Positions 1 through 6,233 of a stretch of 6,539 bases of DNA are shown here, piece by piece; the stretch's first letter is position 1; the number at the start of each line of letters is the position of its first letter. Location of the stretch: the NCBI GenBank assembly GCA_002293105.1, contig DBCP01000001.1, positions 1,266 through 7,804 on the forward strand, read 5' to 3'. The position numbers and the translations under genes are program-made. The stretch is from Bacteroidetes bacterium UBA955. Its GTDB lineage: Bacteria; Bacteroidota; Bacteroidia; NS11-12g; UBA955. The notes beneath the pieces are model-generated. The model searched no databases and was not told the DNA's origin. It saw only the letters and a list, made by a program, of their open reading frames with translations.

Positions 1-557
1 GTGTTTCGGGTGGCTGTTTCAAAGGTGCGAATGCCGCGTTCACACAAAATAACACGCTCGTTTCCACTGCTCACGATATACTCAGCAGCCAACAACCATT
101 CTTCGATGGTACTGCTCATTCCGCGCTTCAGTAGAATCGGCTTACCACATTTTCCCAATGCTTTGAGCAAGGGGTAATTCTGCATGTTGCGCGTTCCCAC
201 TTGAAGAATATCGGCATAGCTCACAAGCTCATCAATTTTATCGATGCTCATGATCTCAGATACCACAGCCAAACCGTATTTGTCGCCAGCTTCGCGCAGG
301 AGCTGAAGGCCTTCGGTTTTTAACCCTTGAAAGGAATATGGACTGGTTCTGGGTTTGTAGGCACCACCGCGAAGAAACTTGATGTTCTTCTTGGCCAAAT
401 ATTCTGATATAGTGAAGATTTGTTCGCGGTTTTCAACAGCACAAGGACCGGCAACCAGCATCAAATCCTTCCCAATTGTAACACCATTCACAGCGAATGT
501 GGTGTCTTCTTGTTTCCATTCGCGACTAACGAGTTGATATGGTTTACGGGTGCCCAT
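1..557 (-). CDS. 3-deoxy-7-phosphoheptulonate (DAHP) synthase, type I-beta, C-terminus beyond the left edge
   Basis: This cytoplasmic enzyme condenses phosphoenolpyruvate with erythrose 4-phosphate, the first step of the shikimate pathway to aromatic amino acids. I translated 185 codons from the ATG at 557. Visible motifs are KPYQLVSRE (residues 5-13), GPCAVE (37-42, with the metal-ligand Cys39), LRGGAYKPRTSPYSFQG (62-78), QVGTRNMQN (119-127), LLKRG (142-146, with the active-site Lys144) and ILCERGIRTFE (170-180). These match the KDO8P-synthase-like class represented by the Thermotoga maritima enzyme. The protein begins at the segment that follows the N-terminal ferredoxin-like regulatory domain in Thermotoga, so that domain is absent. 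The last metal ligands, and any fused chorismate mutase domain, would lie off the edge. The start is 20 bases after the DUF4270 stop, with no in-frame ATG, GTG or TTG between, which suggests it is the third gene of an operon. Family assignment is near certain; the aroF/aroG/aroA naming is not. Confidence 0.96.
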   Translation of the reverse strand, partial: MGTRKPYQLVSREWKQEDTTFAVNGVTIGKDLMLVAGPCAVENREQIFTISEYLAKKNIKFLRGGAYKPRTSPYSFQGLKTEGLQLLREAGDKYGLAVVSEIMSIDKIDELVSYADILQVGTRNMQNYPLLKALGKCGKPILLKRGMSSTIEEWLLAAEYIVSSGNERVILCERGIRTFETATRN

Positions 558-577
558 AGTGATGAAACAATGATGCG

Positions 578-1903
578 TTAATTGGGTTTCGTATAAGTGA
601 TGATTAATTTCGTTTTGCTATGGTCTATGCCCGCTCTTGCTCCAATAACAGGGTTGTCTGAAGGCATGGCTAGATATAATCCCAAATTGGTATTCAATGA
701 CTTGAAGTGCTGGTCATTTAGAATGTTTTGAATGTGTCGGGTCACCGTGAACCGATAACATTTTCTGCTTTCATCATAAACTCCGCCGAAGGATGCAGGC
801 GACATTGTAGCATCGTCGATTAATCGGTTTCGTTTGCTTTGTGTGTTCAGCGGTTGGTAGAGGTTCAGACGCGGTGGGGCAAACTGATTGACAGAAGTAA
901 TGTTGTTCGTGTAAAACAGAATCTCGGCTTTATTGATGCCCACATTGCCATTTTTGATCAAATTCAGCAAATACGGAATGTGAATTTCTGTTTTTATCCC
1001 GCTCAACGCTTGAACGTAAGTTGTTTCGTAACTTTTGCTTTGGTTTGACAATTGCTCATTCACCATTTGTGGGTATGGCCCCACTTTTCCTTGGTTTACG
1101 ATGGATCCTTTTCCTTCAAAACCAAAGACAAACGTGTTGGTGTCGTTGTAGTACAACATGATTTTGGCGCGATATGCCAGTGAAATCACATTAGACAAGT
1201 CAAAAACTGCGTATCCACCATCGCCGGGCATAAACTCGTCGTTTTCTGGGATGATGGCGATTCCTTTGAAATGCTTGGCCAAACCATCATTTGATTGATA
1301 CGCTTCAGATGGCATTTGCATCAAACTGCGCGCGAATTCCTTGCTTAATTTGATCACAATTCCTGGTTTTAATCCCATTTTTTCTTTGCGATATCCAATG
1401 GAATCGAACTTTTGCTGATACATCGGACCATAATAATTCGTGCTTATTTGTTGGTTGTATGCGATGCTTTGGTGTTGGTAGTAGACCTTGTTGCTGGTTA
1501 AAGTTTCAGTTAACGGGAATACTTGGATTCGCTGTTTTGTGAGGGGATTTCCGTAAAAATTCAAACCATCTACCATAGGGATGTACAAAATGGCCGAATC
1601 AGGTTCAATGGTATTTGGGAAGCTGTTTTCCGGTTCAAGGATGTTCATTTTGGCGAACAAACTGGCTTTGCTTTTGCCCAAGATGGGGTCATTCATCTCA
1701 CCCAACAAACTATAGCTGATGCCATTACCCGGGAGCGAATCCTCACGAATGGTTTTGGTGCGCAAAGTGAATGTATCCGCCCTAAAAATGTCAAGCTGGT
1801 TATTGTTGGTTTGACCATCAATAATGATGTTACCGTCCTGTTTGGTGCAGGCAGAAAATCCCAGTAGGACCGACAATACAGCAAAGAAAACCCTGGTTTT
1901 CAA
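578..1903 (-). CDS. DUF4270 family lipoprotein
   Basis: A 441-residue exported lipoprotein of unknown function. The N-terminus has two basic residues (Lys2, Arg4), a hydrophobic stretch (5-17) and a lipobox-like FSAC with the lipidated Cys at 19, so it should be anchored in the outer or inner membrane. The following residues (TKQDGN) include a Lys and an Asp, which could act as a surface-export tag of the kind known in Bacteroidota, but this is weak. The segment LLGEMNDPILGKSKASLF (67-84) and the C-terminal GLYLAMPSDNPVIGARAG region look like DUF4270 proteins, which in Bacteroidota are often found beside a glycogen-synthase-like gene and panC, as here. The start codon is TTG; no ATG in frame gives a signal peptide, and the next internal Met is residue 70. 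The gap to the preceding gene is 8 bases, so translation may be coupled. The composition is rich in Asn, Ser and Tyr, typical of a beta-rich envelope protein. No catalytic motif was recognised. Confidence 0.88.
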   Translation of the reverse strand: MKTRVFFAVLSVLLGFSACTKQDGNIIIDGQTNNNQLDIFRADTFTLRTKTIREDSLPGNGISYSLLGEMNDPILGKSKASLFAKMNILEPENSFPNTIEPDSAILYIPMVDGLNFYGNPLTKQRIQVFPLTETLTSNKVYYQHQSIAYNQQISTNYYGPMYQQKFDSIGYRKEKMGLKPGIVIKLSKEFARSLMQMPSEAYQSNDGLAKHFKGIAIIPENDEFMPGDGGYAVFDLSNVISLAYRAKIMLYYNDTNTFVFGFEGKGSIVNQGKVGPYPQMVNEQLSNQSKSYETTYVQALSGIKTEIHIPYLLNLIKNGNVGINKAEILFYTNNITSVNQFAPPRLNLYQPLNTQSKRNRLIDDATMSPASFGGVYDESRKCYRFTVTRHIQNILNDQHFKSLNTNLGLYLAMPSDNPVIGARAGIDHSKTKLIITYTKPN

Positions 1904-1911
1904 AATAATGA

Positions 1912-2715
1912 TTAAGACATCAAGCGTTCGTACAAAGAACCGTACTGAGTTGCGGCATCTTCATCGCTGTGTCTCATTACGATTTTATCACTCAAATGGG
2001 CTTCTACCACACGGTGGGCCTCTTCGCTATTGGTAACGATGGCGTCAGAATGTTTTACTGCACCAATGTTCATGGCATCTACACTAGCGTCGCCAAAACA
2101 CTTCATGCAATCATCATCCAACGAATTGAGGCTGGCTTTGCGGGCGAAATCGCCACCCAAATTGATTTTGCCTTCGTCGCAGTGTACGCTGAATACCACT
2201 TTTGTGTGTTTGAAAACGGGCTCATCTTTGTACAAAGTTTTCAGGTACATGGGAATCAAACTGGTCATCCATCCTTGGCAGTGAATGATGTCTGGTGCCC
2301 AACCCAATTTCTTCACAGTTTCCATCACCCCTTTGCAAAAGAAAATCGTACGCTCGTCGTTGTCGTCGAACAATTTGCCACTCTCGTCATGGAACAAAGC
2401 TTTGCGGTGAAAGTAGTCCTCGTTATCCAAGAAGTATACCTGCATTTTTGTCTGAGGAATCGAAGCCACCTTGATGATCAAAGGATTGTCGTTATCGTCA
2501 ATGCTGATGTTGATTCCTGAAAGTCGAACGACCTCGTGCAAGCGATTGCGACGTTCGTTGATGACACCAAATCGGGGAACGAGGATTCGGATTTCATTTT
2601 CTTGCTCTTGCAATGCTTGGGGAAGCATGCGAGCTACTGTTGCTAGCGGCGAAGTCTCTAAAAAAGGAGACATTTCAGAACTCACAAACAGAACGCGTTT
2701 TTTGGTTTGGGTCAT
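1912..2715 (-). CDS. single-domain glycogen/starch synthase-like protein (GT5 N-terminal half)
   Basis: A 267-residue cytoplasmic protein that resembles only the N-terminal Rossmann domain of GlgA, the ADP-glucose-dependent glycogen synthase. Visible landmarks are RVLFVSSEMSPF (7-18), LVPRFG (45-50), YFLDNEDYF (94-102), PDIIHCQGWMTSLIP (141-155), VVFSVHCDEG (173-182) and SDAIVTNSEEA (223-233), in the same order as in GlgA. Full GlgA proteins are about 480 residues with a second, C-terminal glycosyltransferase domain, which is missing here. The usual KTGGL sugar-nucleotide motif near the N-terminus is replaced by ETSPL (20-24). Synthesis of glycogen by this protein alone is therefore doubtful; it may have a binding or regulatory role, which is inference. 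I chose the ATG at 2715 because it puts the first beta strand right after MTQTKK and leaves a -7 promoter element upstream; the reading frame stays open to 2784, but that extension is not GlgA-like. Similar short proteins are common in Bacteroidota. It is the first gene of the minus-strand operon. Confidence 0.9.
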   Translation of the reverse strand: MTQTKKRVLFVSSEMSPFLETSPLATVARMLPQALQEQENEIRILVPRFGVINERRNRLHEVVRLSGINISIDDNDNPLIIKVASIPQTKMQVYFLDNEDYFHRKALFHDESGKLFDDNDERTIFFCKGVMETVKKLGWAPDIIHCQGWMTSLIPMYLKTLYKDEPVFKHTKVVFSVHCDEGKINLGGDFARKASLNSLDDDCMKCFGDASVDAMNIGAVKHSDAIVTNSEEAHRVVEAHLSDKIVMRHSDEDAATQYGSLYERLMS

Positions 2716-2836
2716 ACAGAGTGAAACTATGCAATGAAAAAGATTACAAAAGTATAGTAAAAAAATCGGAAATTGAAACAACAATCTTCCAAGAACCTAG
2801 GAAAAATCGTTATTTGCACCCACTTTAACGTTCAAC
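2716..2836. promoter_or_regulatory. divergent intergenic region between the glycogen-synthase-like operon and panC
   Basis: This AT-rich spacer of 121 bases carries the 5' regions of two divergent units. The minus-strand side has a clear -7 element (listed separately). On the plus side I found no perfect TAnnTTTG; GTTATTTG at 2809-2816 is a partial match ending 20 bases before the panC ATG. No Shine-Dalgarno sequence is seen before either start, as is usual in Bacteroidota. Confidence 0.6.
2747..2754 (-). promoter_or_regulatory. putative -7 element (TACTTTTG) of the three-gene operon
   Basis: On the minus strand this reads TACTTTTG, a full match to the Bacteroidota primary sigma factor -7 consensus TAnnTTTG. 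A TTG that could act as the -33 element lies 24 bases upstream (2779-2781), slightly farther than the usual spacing. Transcription would begin near 2740, giving a leader of about 25 bases before the ATG at 2715. Confidence 0.55.
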
Positions 2837-3688
2837 ATGAAGGTATTTACGCTCGCTACAGAACTTCTGTCTATCCAGGCCGAAAATCCGCAACGCAAGA
2901 TTGCCTTCATTCCAACCATGGGCGCATTGCACGAAGGACACCTTTCCTTGGTTGAAAATGCGCAACAAAATGGATATGTGACCGTTGTGAGCATCTTCAT
3001 CAATCCGCTCCAATTCAACAATCTTTCCGATTTAGAAAAATACCCCAGAACGCTTGAGCACGATTTGGCACTTTTGGAAGCCCAAGGGGTGGATTTTGTT
3101 TTTACTCCCACCAACGAAGAAATGTATCCAACCACTACAGCGGACGTTGTGGTAGATCTAGGACTGCTCGACAGTCGTTTTGAGGGTGCTTGTAGGCCCG
3201 GACATTTCCATGGAGTGGTTCAGGTAGTTTATCGGCTTTTTCATTACGTACAGCCCCATGTGGTGTTTTTTGGAGAAAAAGATTTACAGCAGTGTTTGGT
3301 GATAGAGCAACTGGTTCTTCAACACTTCCCAGAAATAGACATGCAAAGGGTTCCCACCAAACGCGAAGTTTCAGGTTTGGCAATGAGTTCTCGAAATATG
3401 CGCTTAACAAAAAATGGCTTGGAAACAGCCGCTGCCATTTATCGTAGTTTATCGGCGGTTATTGTTAATCTTACCGACATTGATGCTCGCCTGGCCTTTG
3501 AGAAGCAAAAACTGACTTCTTTGGGGTTTGATGTAGAATATCTGTCTTGTGTATCGCTGCCCTTCATGGATGAGGTTTCAGGCAAACAGTTAGACAATCA
3601 ATCGGATGCATCAAAAAAAGGAAAATATGCGGTGGTTTTCGCCGGAAGCTTGGAGGGTGTGCGATTGATCGATAACCTCGTATTCTGA
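2837..3688 (+). CDS. panC: pantoate--beta-alanine ligase (pantothenate synthetase)
   Basis: PanC joins pantoate and beta-alanine at the cost of ATP cleavage to AMP, the last step of vitamin B5 and hence coenzyme A precursor synthesis, in the cytoplasm. The protein has 283 residues, the normal family length. The motifs are all present: PTMGALHEGH (26-35) with the nucleotide-binding HxGH signature (32-35), FINPLQF (54-60), EGACRPGHFHGV (116-127), FGEKDLQQ (145-152) with the catalytic-site Lys148, and GLAMSSRN (180-187), the KMSKS-like loop. The residue before GLAMSSRN is Ser179 where Asp is common, a minor change. It starts with ATG at 2837. It is divergent from the glycogen-synthase-like operon, a neighbourhood seen in many Bacteroidota; panD, often next to it, is not here. 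It ends exactly where the convergent dtd gene ends. Assignment is secure. Confidence 0.98.
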   Translation: MKVFTLATELLSIQAENPQRKIAFIPTMGALHEGHLSLVENAQQNGYVTVVSIFINPLQFNNLSDLEKYPRTLEHDLALLEAQGVDFVFTPTNEEMYPTTTADVVVDLGLLDSRFEGACRPGHFHGVVQVVYRLFHYVQPHVVFFGEKDLQQCLVIEQLVLQHFPEIDMQRVPTKREVSGLAMSSRNMRLTKNGLETAAAIYRSLSAVIVNLTDIDARLAFEKQKLTSLGFDVEYLSCVSLPFMDEVSGKQLDNQSDASKKGKYAVVFAGSLEGVRLIDNLVF

Positions 3689-4141
3689 TTACTCTCGGTT
3701 TTTTGAGTCAATGGTGATGGTAACGGGGCCGTGATTGACCAATTCAACATCCATATCAGCGCCAAATTCACCGGTGGTTACTTGAAGTTTCCACGCGGAT
3801 CGCAGGGTTTCAATGAACTTTTCGTACAGTGGTATGGCGGTTTCAGGTCTCGCAGATCGGATGAACGATGGTCGATTCCCTTTCGCCGTTTGGGCAAACA
3901 AAGTGAATTGACTGATCACCAAAACTTCGCCCATCACATCGATGACAGACAGATTCATTTTTCCTTGATCATCTGAAAAAATGCGCATTTGTGCGGTTTT
4001 ACTTGCCAACCATTGAACATCGTGCAAAGTATCAGCCTCTTCAACACCCACCAACACCATGAGACCACGACCAATTTGTCGCGTTTCAGTGCCGTTAATA
4101 CAAACCTGGGCTTGTTTAACCCGCTGAATCACCAGTCTCAT
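3689..4141 (-). CDS. dtd: D-aminoacyl-tRNA deacylase
   Basis: Dtd hydrolyses D-aminoacyl-tRNAs (and Gly mischarged on tRNA-Ala) and so keeps D-residues out of proteins; it works as a cytoplasmic homodimer. The 150-residue length is typical. The sequence opens with [13 protein letters not shown] as in the family, then carries SQFTLFA (77-83), which contains the conserved Ser77 and Thr80 of the active site, and the Gly-cisPro motif NHGPVTI (136-142) used for chiral proofreading. The second motif usually reads NDGPVT; His137 replaces Asp, but Gly138 and Pro139 are kept. The ATG at 4141 gives the canonical N-terminus. The stop codon abuts the panC stop. It lies 35 bases downstream of the Omp28-like gene on the same strand with no evident terminator or TAnnTTTG element between, so it may be read from that gene's promoter. 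Confidence 0.97.
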   Translation of the reverse strand: MRLVIQRVKQAQVCINGTETRQIGRGLMVLVGVEEADTLHDVQWLASKTAQMRIFSDDQGKMNLSVIDVMGEVLVISQFTLFAQTAKGNRPSFIRSARPETAIPLYEKFIETLRSAWKLQVTTGEFGADMDVELVNHGPVTITIDSKNRE

Positions 4142-4176
4142 GGTGTAGATGTTGTGTTTTTACGCGTATCGGTGCG

Positions 4177-6186
4177 TTAGTTTTTTATAAATTTTTTCTG
4201 GAAAATCTGGCCGTTTTCATTCAAACGAACCAAATAAACACCAGCGCTCCAATCCTGCGAAGGGATCGTCATTTTGCCACTCAGTTGCTGCGATTGATAA
4301 ACCACTTTTCCTTGCATATCCACAATTTCCAATGAGCTTTGACCGTTAATCACGCCGAATAGGGCGATTTCAAACTGTTTGTCGCTTGGGTTGGGCTGCA
4401 ATGCCATGCGGGTATCAGGTCCGTTCAAAGCTTGACTGGCCAATACAGCGGTTCCGTCTTTGAACGCTTTATTCCTAGCATCAATAAAGGGAAGACTACC
4501 ACCATTGTCGATCATACCGTTTTTATCGATGAACATGGGAACGATATGCATTTGCATCATTTCCCAACTGGGTTCCATTTCAAAGCTGAAGTTATGAACG
4601 AATTTCTGTCCAGCCGTGGCCGAAGCACCAAAGGCATTGGGTAAACCAGCAAAGGTTGGTGCAATCAATCTACCTACGTGGTCGTAAACCATTTGAGATG
4701 CAGGAACAGGGTTGGGCAGTTTTTCATATCCACCCATAACACCGCTACCGCCGCCAGCATAGGCATTGGATTGGTTGTATCCTGAGGTAGTTCCTGTTAC
4801 ATCGTCTTCAACGATGGCACAAGCGATGCGGAAATCACCAGAAATATCGCTTTGGATGGTGGTTTCAACGCTCACGCTCATGATTTTCGTAACGGCATCG
4901 TATTTGGCAGCAATGTCCATCACGCCTTTGGGTGCAATTTGAATGCGTTTGATGAAATCGCCACCCATGGCAGAGGGATCCATTTTGGTTCCACGATCTA
5001 CCAAAGCACTGGGATAACCACTGATTTTTGAAGCAATTGCGGCATCGTAATAAGGGTTTTCCATTGGGTCGTTGTTGTGTACGGCAATACCTTGGAAAAA
5101 GCCATCATATTTGTCGTGCATCGTTTTGAGCGCAACAGCACCTCGTGGACACCATTGGCACCATGTACCAGTGGCTTCTTCGCCGATGACCATTTTGCCT
5201 TTGGCTGGTACGATGGGGTTGATTGTAATGGTTTTGCTGTCGTCGTTGGCATTGTCATCTTTTCCGCCATTCACGGTTACGATAGACGCCACAACATCGC
5301 CAGAACCACCTACGATACTCAGGGCATTGTCGAATTTGGTGCTGTATAATCCATTGGGGGCCAAATTAATGCCTGTAAATTTTTTGCTAAGGGTGTTGCC
5401 GTTGTATTTGATAGAAATCTCAGCCTCTGTAATGGTGGTGGTACCGAGGTTTCTGATTTCAACCGATGGAATTACGTTGGCTCCGGCCAAAAAGCCGATG
5501 ACATTGTCGATATACGTTACAGATGCATTTTTGGTTGTACTGGTGTAAGCCGTGTAAGAATAACTTACATCATCTACGTAGAAAGAGCTGCCGTTGATTG
5601 GAAACAAGTCCATGGACGCTAGGGCTCTGGTCGCATTCTGAAACGCGCCTACCTTGGTGCCATCGATGAATAAATCCCATGTATTGGTGTTCAAATCAAC
5701 TTTCAGTTCAAATTCAAACCACTGTCCTTGGGGGTAGCTTACACTCAGCAAGTTGCCTGCCGCTGCATTGTTGATATTCAATGTTTTGTCTTCCATGAAA
5801 TATACGTCGATGGTATATCCTTTGCCCACGGTTGTTTGCTCTTGGAAGTTGAAATAGGCATTTTTACCCGCATCTACGTTCATCGCCATTTTGAGCGAAA
5901 ACTGTCCGTTTGTGCGCATACCACCGAAGGGTAGTACCACATCCGCTGGACCGCCATTGGCTGCAGTGGATTGAAAGTAAATAGAATTACTACCACTTTT
6001 GGCTTTGGCATTGGTGACTTTTACGTCGTCAGCACCCCCATTGGGACCGCTCCAAGTTTCCCAAACGGCACTTTTAGCCGCTAGGTTATCGCCCACAGCG
6101 TAAGAATCAAAATTGTCGCTAAATGTTTGGCCGAATGTGCTACCAATCAACGCGCTACAGAATAACAGTAAGTATTGTTTTTTCAT
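4177..6186 (-). CDS. secreted Omp28-like thioredoxin-fold protein with T9SS type A sorting domain
   Basis: A 669-residue exported protein. Residues 1-20 form a signal peptide (MKK, hydrophobic core, probable cleavage after FGQ). Residues 21 to about 213 look like a lectin/LamG-like jelly roll with alternating beta strands and phrases such as FELKVDLNTNTWDLFIDG. Residues about 218-323 resemble a CARDB-type beta sandwich. Residues about 331-580 match the Omp28 family: GEEATGTWCQWCPRG (335-349) carries a thioredoxin-like CxxC (Cys343, Cys346), and GYPS (390-393) gives the expected cis-Pro. Residues 597-669 are a type IX secretion sorting domain (PNP, SLEIVDMQGKVVY, GVYLVRL, final KKFIKN), normally removed on export. 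It should end up on the cell surface or released. I chose the ATG at 6186 because it gives a proper signal peptide; the longer frame to 6228 runs through the promoter. The role may be adhesion, redox or carbohydrate binding; the substrate is unknown. Confidence 0.92.
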   Translation of the reverse strand: MKKQYLLLFCSALIGSTFGQTFSDNFDSYAVGDNLAAKSAVWETWSGPNGGADDVKVTNAKAKSGSNSIYFQSTAANGGPADVVLPFGGMRTNGQFSLKMAMNVDAGKNAYFNFQEQTTVGKGYTIDVYFMEDKTLNINNAAAGNLLSVSYPQGQWFEFELKVDLNTNTWDLFIDGTKVGAFQNATRALASMDLFPINGSSFYVDDVSYSYTAYTSTTKNASVTYIDNVIGFLAGANVIPSVEIRNLGTTTITEAEISIKYNGNTLSKKFTGINLAPNGLYSTKFDNALSIVGGSGDVVASIVTVNGGKDDNANDDSKTITINPIVPAKGKMVIGEEATGTWCQWCPRGAVALKTMHDKYDGFFQGIAVHNNDPMENPYYDAAIASKISGYPSALVDRGTKMDPSAMGGDFIKRIQIAPKGVMDIAAKYDAVTKIMSVSVETTIQSDISGDFRIACAIVEDDVTGTTSGYNQSNAYAGGGSGVMGGYEKLPNPVPASQMVYDHVGRLIAPTFAGLPNAFGASATAGQKFVHNFSFEMEPSWEMMQMHIVPMFIDKNGMIDNGGSLPFIDARNKAFKDGTAVLASQALNGPDTRMALQPNPSDKQFEIALFGVINGQSSLEIVDMQGKVVYQSQQLSGKMTIPSQDWSAGVYLVRLNENGQIFQKKFIKN

Positions 6187-6203
6187 AAGTTCACAGTATT
6201 TTT

Positions 6204-6233
6204 CAAATATAGGCGAAACCATATGCAATCAAA
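6204..6233 (-). promoter_or_regulatory. putative promoter of the Omp28-like gene (TTTG-N18-TATATTTG)
   Basis: On the minus strand a TTTG (6230-6233) is followed after 18 bases by TATATTTG (6204-6211). Both match the Bacteroidota -33 and -7 consensus (TTTG and TAnnTTTG) with near-ideal spacing. Transcription would start about 6197, leaving a leader of roughly 11 bases before the ATG at 6186. The -33 part falls inside the longest reading frame of the divergent glycosyltransferase-like gene. Confidence 0.65.

Noticed and set aside
1969..2520. Open frame of 183 codons on the plus strand opposite the glycogen-synthase-like gene
   Set aside because: It lies wholly antisense to a gene with clear family motifs and its translation has no recognisable domain; it reflects codon bias of the real gene.
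2716..2784. N-terminal extension of the glycogen-synthase-like protein (hydrophobic, MLFQFPIFLLYF...)
   Set aside because: It could pass for a membrane signal, but it is followed by a typical cytosolic GlgA first strand and overlaps a perfect -7 promoter element, so it is most likely untranslated.
3135..3410. Minus-strand open frame within panC
   Set aside because: It overlaps the conserved core of PanC in antisense and shows no family likeness.
4162..4194. Small hairpin (ACGC...GCGT) followed by T-runs on the plus strand, terminator-like
   Set aside because: The stem is only four to six pairs with wobbles, and the T-runs are the complement of the KKFIKN codons of the Omp28-like gene. It would also lie about 480 bases past panC, with no plus-strand gene directly before it.
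5072..5548. Plus-strand open frame of 158 codons inside the Omp28-like gene
   Set aside because: It is antisense to the CxxC and beta-sandwich part of a well-supported gene and its hydrophobic look comes from complementing Asn/Asp/Gly-rich codons.
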